Part shown: piece after piece, positions 1-6,400 of the stretch
How the letters are laid out: every line of letters begins with the position of its first letter
Numbering within the stretch: the first letter of the stretch is position 1
Assembly: GCA_903970565.1 (NCBI GenBank)
Contig: CAJCJE010000296.1
Span: forward strand, 1-8,045
From: Candidatus Melainabacteria bacterium
GTDB lineage: Bacteria; Actinomycetota; Actinomycetes; Mycobacteriales; Pseudonocardiaceae
DNA length: 8,045 nucleotides
Direction: 5' to 3'
Notes under the pieces: generated by a model
The model's database searches: none
What the model was told of the DNA's origin: nothing
What the model saw: only the letters and a program-made list of their open reading frames with translations
Translations under genes and position numbers: made by a program

Positions 1-2
1 CC

Positions 3-410
3 ACCATCCCGTTCTTCTCCTCGGTCGAGGGCACGGTGTTGCCCGGTCCGGCGCTGGACAGCGACTACTGGTACCGCAATCTCCGCGAGCCGGTGCGGTT
101 CGCGCCCGCCGTGGCCGCCCTGCTCGGCAGCGGACACGACACCTTCCTGGAGATGAGCCCGCAGCCGGTGCTGGCCCTGGCCGTGCAGGAAACCATCGAC
201 GCGGCCGGTGCCAACGCCGTCGTGGTGGGTTCGCTGCGCCGGGGCGAGGGCGGCCAGCGCCGGCTGCTGACCTCGCTGGCGCAGGCCTACGTCCGGGGCA
301 TCGGCATCGACTGGACCCGCGTCTTCGCCCCGGCGAGGCCGACCCGCGTCGAACTGCCCAGCTATGCCTTCCAACACGAACGGTTCTGGCCGAAGCCGGG
401 CCGCGCCAGG
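3..410 (+). other. Module A acyltransferase (AT), C-terminal part and post-AT linker
   Basis: Residues 1 to about 115 match the last third of a PKS acyltransferase: the FFSSVEG strand, the [12 protein letters not shown] motif, then [10 protein letters not shown] and SLRRGEGG. The post-AT linker follows, ending in the conserved [13 protein letters not shown] (near 350-395), which packs back on the KS-AT unit. The active-site GHSxG serine and the YASH/HAFH specificity motif lie upstream of the window. Substrate choice is therefore only inferred: the [12 protein letters not shown] form is like that of methylmalonyl-loading ATs and closely resembles [12 protein letters not shown] in the second AT, which does carry methylmalonyl signatures. 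Malonyl specificity is less likely but not excluded. Confidence 0.93.
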
Positions 411-3400
411 CACGACGCGCGGTCGCTGGGGCTGACCGATCTGGGCGGACACGGTCTGCTCGGCGCCGCGATCGGACTGGCCGGCGGCGGCTGGGCGTTC
501 TCCGGGCGGCTGTCGCTGGACACCCACCGCTGGCTCGCCGACCACCAGGTCTTCTCCTCGGTGCTGTTTCCCGGCACCGGTTTCGTCGAACTGGCGTTGC
601 GCGTTGGCGAACTTCTCGGCCGCGACGGCCTGGACGAGCTGACCCTGAGCACCCCGCTGATCCTGCCGCCGCGCGGCGCCGTCGCCATCCAGGTGATCGT
701 GACCGAGCGCGAGGTCGCGATCTACTCCAGGGCCGAGGAACTCGGCGAGGACGCCGAATGGTGTCTGCACGCCACCGCCGTGCTCGCCGACACGAAGTCC
801 GAAGTGGACACCTCCTGGTCTGGTCAGTGGCCGCCGGCCGACACCGAGGCGGTCGACGTCCAGGCGTTCTATGCCGACCTCGCCGAGGTCGGTCTGGCCT
901 ACGGCCCGGCCTTCCAGGGCCTGCGCGCGGCCTGGCGGACCGAGGAGGAGGTCTACACCGAGGTCGTCCTGCCGGAGGGCTCCTCCGCCGGTGACTTCGG
1001 CATCCACCCCGCGCTGCTGGACGCGGCCCTGCAAGGGCTGGGGCTGATCTCCTCGGGCGCGGCGCGCGTGCCGTTCTCCTGGAACCGGGTCACCCTGGGC
1101 GCGGTGGGCGCCGACCGGATGCGGGTCCGGCTGACCCGCGCCGGCGCCGACCACTTCGGCCTCACCGCCGTGGACCCGGCCGGGGAACTGGTGTTCAGCG
1201 CCGAGAACGTGGTGGTGCGGGAGGCAACGGCCGACCAGTTCAACCAGGCCCCGGCCGCCGAACCGCTGCTGACCCTGACCTGGCAGCCGGTCGACCTGCT
1301 TGAGCCCGGCGAGCCCGGTACCTGGCAGGTGCTCGACGAGGACTCCTTCGGGGTCGGCCACTTCGACTCCGGGCCGGCGGTGACGACCCTGGCGGTGACC
1401 GGGGGAGCGGCCCTGGACCAGACGGCTCGGGTGCTGGATCTGGTGCAGAACGTGCTGCGCGAGCCGGCCGCGCCCCGACTGGTGGTGCTGACCCGTGGTG
1501 CCGTCGTGGTCGACGCGGCCGACCGCGCGAGGCGGACGCCGGAGGTGGGCGCCGCCGCGGTGTGGGGGTTGCTGCGCTCCGTCGCCTCCGAACATCCGGA
1601 CCGGGTCAGCGTCGTCGATGTCGACGAGGAGTCCGTCGAGCAACTGCCGGCGGTGGTCGCGGCCGGCCTCTCCGAAGCGGTGCTGCGCGGCGGTTCGTGC
1701 TACATCCCGCGCCTGGCCAGGGTTGCCGATACCGACGAGGCCGGGCGGGACAGGCCGCTGGGCGCGGGACCGGTGCTGATCACCGGGGGCACCGGCGACC
1801 TCGGCATGATCCTCGCCCGCCACCTGGTCGCCCGCCACGGCGCGCGGGACCTGGTGCTGGTCAGCCGGACCGGGCAGGCGCCCGAACTGGTCGAGGAGCT
1901 GACCGAGGCCGGCGCGCGGGTCCGGGTTCGGGCCTGCGATGTCGCCGACCGGGACGCCCTGGCCGAACTCATCGCGGACCTCGGCCCGCTGGGGTCGGTC
2001 TTCCACGCGGCCGGCGTCGTCGACGACACCGTGATCACCAGCCTCACCCACGGCCACCTGAACCGGGCGATCGGACCCAAGGTCGACGGCGCGCGGTGGC
2101 TGCACGAACTCACCGCCGAGATGGACCTGAGCCATTTCGTGCTGTTCTCCTCCGTCGCCGGCCTGCTCGGCAGTGCCGGGCAGGGTAACCACGCGGCGGC
2201 CAATGCCGGGCTGGACGCCTTCGCCCAGTACCGGCGCTCGCTCGGCCGGCCCGCCGTCTCGCTGGCCTGGGGGCCCTGGGAGGGCGGCAGCGTCGGCAAA
2301 CTGTCCTCTGTGGACATTGTTCGGATGGGTCGGGCCGGGATGCGGCTGCTGACCGCGACCAGCGGCATGGCCCTGCTGGACGCGGCACTGGCCAGCGACG
2401 AGGCGCTGCTGGTGCCGGTGCTGATCGGCGGGCCGTCCGTCGACCCGGACCGGGTACCACCGCTGCTGTCCGGCCTGCTGCGCCCGGCCCGGCGGAAATC
2501 CGCCCGGTCGGGTGGCGTGGCCGCCGACGGCGGGCTGGCCGCGCGACTGCGGACGCTGGCACCGGCCCAGCGGCGCGAGGCCGTGGTGGATCTGGTGCGC
2601 GGCGAGGCCGCGGCCGTACTCGGACACGCCTCCGGCCGCGCCATCGACATCCAGCGCGGATTCAAGGATCTCGGCTTCGACTCGCTGACCGCCGTGGACC
2701 TGCGCAACCGGCTGGCCGCCGGCACCGGGTTGCGGCTGCCGGCCACCCTGGTCTTCGACTACCCGAACGTCGACGCGCTGGCCGGCTTCCTGCTCACCGG
2801 GCTGGACTCCGGTGCTCAGCCGGTCGCGGCCAGGTCGGTGGCTGCCGCGCCGGCCGAGGCCGAGATCGCGATCGTCGGCATGGCCTGCCGGTTCCCCGGC
2901 GGTTCGGACTCACCCGAGGCGCTGTGGGACCTGGTGGCCGCCGGCACCGACGCGATCGGGCCCTTCCCCACCGACCGCGGCTGGCTGGCCAGCGGCGGGG
3001 TCGGCGGGTTCGTGCCCGGCGCTACCCGGTTCGACCCGGAGTTCTTCGGCATCTCGCCGCGCGAGGCGCTGGCGATGGACCCCCAACAACGCCTGGTGCT
3101 GGAGTGCTCCTGGGAGGCCCTGGAGCGGGCCGGCATCGACCCGCACGGCCTGCGCCGCAGCGACACCGGCGTCTATCTCGGCCTGTCCCACTCGGTGTAC
3201 CAGGACGCGGCCGGTGGTCTCGACGACGCCTCGCAGGGCTTCGCGGTCACCGGCACCTCGCCGAGCGTGGCCTCCGGCCGGGTCTCCTACGTCCTGGGCC
3301 TGGAAGGTCCCTCGGTGTCGGTGGACACCGCCTGCTCCTCGGCCCTGGTGGCGGTTCACCTTGCCGCGCAGGCACTTCGCCGGAGCGAGTGTTCGCTGGC

Positions 3401-6400
3401 GATCGTCGGTGGCGCGGCGATCATGGCCACCGACGGGCTGTTCGCCGCGTTCGAGATGCAGGGCGGCCTGGCCGCCGACGGCCGGTGCAAGGCCTTCGCC
3501 GACGCCGCCGACGGCACCAGCTGGTCGGAGGGCGTCGGCATCCTGGTCACCGAGCGCCTGGCCGACGCCCGTAAGGCCGGTCACCAGGTGCTGGCGGTGA
3601 TCCGGGGCTCCTCGGTCAACTCCGACGGCGCGTCCAACGGCCTGACCGCCCCCAACGGTCCCTCCCAGCAGCGCGTCATCGGCCAGGCCCTGGCCGACGC
3701 GGGACTGCGCGGCGACGAGGTCGACGCGGTGGAGGCGCACGGCACCGGGACGAGGCTCGGCGATCCGATCGAGGCGCAGGCCCTGCTGGCCACCTACGGC
3801 CAGCAGCGCTCCGAACCGCTGTGGCTGGGTTCGATCAAGTCGAACCTCGGCCACTCCCAGGCGGCCTCCGGGATGGCCGGCGTGATCAAGATGGTGCAGG
3901 CCATGCGGCACGGCGTGCTGCCCAGGACCCTGCACGTCGACCAGCCGTCGTCGCAGGTGGACTGGTCGGTCGGCGAGGTCCGGCTGCTGACCGAGGCTCG
4001 GCCGTGGCCGGAACACGACCGTCCGCGCCGGGCCGGGGTGTCCGCGTTCGGCATCAGCGGCACCAACGCGCACCTGCTGCTCGAACACGATCCGGCCGAG
4101 TCCGCCGAGCCCACCCCGGTCGACCCCGAGTCGAGTACCGAGCCGGCCACTGAGCCGAGCATGGTGCCGCTGGCGTTGTCCGCGCGCACCGACGCGGCGC
4201 TGCGTGAGTACGCCGGGGAGCTGCGGGCCGCGCTGGTCAGCCACCCGGACTGGTCGAGCGGCGCCCTCGCCCGCTACCTGACCACCTCCCGGGCCCGGTT
4301 CGCTCGGCGCGCGGTGCTGCTCGGGCGCGACCGCGCCGATTTCCTCGACGCGCTGGGCACGCTGGCCGACGGCGGCGACAGCGACGCGGTGCTGCGGGCG
4401 ACCGCCCGGCCGCACGGGAAAACCGTGTTCGTCTTCCCCGGCCAGGGTTCGCAGTGGACCGGGATGGCCGTGGACCTGATCGGACAGTCGCCGGTTTTCC
4501 GGGCCGCGATGGCGGACTGCGCGCGTGCGCTGGAGCCGTACGTGGACTGGTCACTGGTGGACGTGCTGACCACCGGGGAGCTGGACCGGCTGGACGTGGT
4601 ACAGCCCGCGCTGTTCGCGGTCATGGTGTCGTTGGCCCGGCTCTGGCAGTCCTACGGGGTGGCGCCGGACGCGGTGATCGGCCACTCGCAGGGCGAGATC
4701 GCCGCCGCGCACATCGCCGGCGCGCTCTCGCTGGACGACGCCGCCCGGATCGTCGCGCTGCGCAGCCAGACCCTGCTTTCGTTGTGCGGCAAGGGCGGCA
4801 TGGCCTCCTGCGGCCTGAGCCCGGCCGAGACGACGGAACTGATCACCCCCTGGTCGGAGGAGTTGTCCGTCGCGGCGGTCAACGGCCCCCGCTCCACCGT
4901 CATCGCCGGCAACGCCGACGCCCTGGACGAACTGCTCGTCGAGTGTGAGCGCCGGGAGATCCGCGCCAAGCGCATCCCGGTCGACTACGCCTCGCACTCG
5001 GTGCATGTCGAACAACTGCGGGAGGAACTGCTCGACTCGCTCGCGGACATCACCCCGGGCCCGGCCGAGATCGCGTTCTACTCGACCGTGCGCGGCGAAG
5101 CGCTGGACACCACCGAACTCGACGCCCGCTACTGGTATGACAACCTGCGGCAGCCGGTGCGGTTCGAGGCGACCGTGCGGGAACTGCTCGATCGCGAGCA
5201 CGACGTGTTCCTGGAGATCAGCCCGCATCCGGTGCTGACCCTGGGCATCGAGGAAACGATCGCGGAACTGGACGCCCCGGCGGTCGCGCTGGACTCGCTG
5301 CGGCGCGGCAGGGGCGACCTGGCCACCTTCGTCGCGGCCCTGGGCCGGGCGCACGCCAACGGCATCGAACCCCGGTGGGACGCGGTGTTCGACGGGATCG
5401 CCCACCGGCCGTTCGACGCGCCCACCTATCGGTTCCAGCGCCGGCACTACTGGCCCCGGCGCGGCTCGGCCAGCCGAGGCGCCGCCGGCACGGCGGAATC
5501 CTTCGGGCTGCGCGCCAACACTCACCCGTTCCTCGGCGTCGCGGTCGACCTGCCCGGCTCGGACGGGCTGGTGCTGGGCGGCGCGATCTCCGTGCGCACC
5601 CATCCCTGGCTGGCCGATCACGCGGTGCGCGGCACCGTGCTGCTGCCGGGCACCGCGTTCGTCGAACTGGCCATGACGGCCGCCGCCGCCGTGGGCAGCG
5701 GCCGGCTGGACGAGCTGACCCTGGCCGTGCCGCTGCTGCTGCCGTCCGAGGCGACCATGCGGATACAGGTCGCCGTCGACGCGCCGGACGAGGAGGACCT
5801 GCGCGTGGTGCGGATCTTCTCCCGGCGCGAGGACGCCGCCGAGGGCGAACCCTGGACCCGGCACGCCACCGGCGTGCTCAGCCCCGCCGACCCCGAGGCC
5901 GCGCCCGCGCCCGCGTATCCCGACGAATGGCCGCCCACCGGCGCCACCGAGGTCGACGTGCCCGCCCTCTATGCCAGGGCGACCGCGGCCGGTCTGGAGT
6001 ACGGACCGGCCTTCCGCGCCACCCGGCGTGCCTGGCGGCGCGGCACGGAACTGTTCGCCGAGGTCGAACTGTCCACAGAGGACCACGTGGACGCCGGCTC
6101 GTTCCGGGTGCACCCGGCCCTGCTGGATGCCGGGCTGCACGTACTCGGCGCACCGGCCGACGCCACGGAGGCCGGCGGTGAACTCCAGGCGGCACTGCCG
6201 TTCTCCTGGACCGGGGTCTGGCTGAGTTCGTCCCCGGCCACGGCCGCGCGGGTGCGGATCGCGCCGGCCGAGGGCGGCGCGATGGCGATGACCGTCTTGG
6301 ACGCGGGCGGCGCGCTGCTCGCCTCGGTCGCCGGGTTGGTGCTGCGCCCGTTCACCACCGAACAGTTGACCGCGACCAGCGCGCCGCTGCTCACCCTGGA

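Noticed and set aside
1231..1770. Possible enoylreductase between DH and KR in module A, and likewise near 6360-6840 in module B.
   Set aside because: The gap between DH and KR catalytic regions is only about 150-180 residues. It is filled by the KR structural subdomain (LTW ... VTRGA ... WGLxRS ... PRLAR). No ER cofactor motif or extra 300 residues is present.
1562..2188. Other plus-strand frames, such as 1562-2188, 2812-3600 and 5375-6181, open for 200 or more codons.
   Set aside because: They overlap the PKS frame out of phase. They give low-complexity Arg/Gly/Pro-rich protein, while the PKS frame carries every catalytic motif across the same bases.
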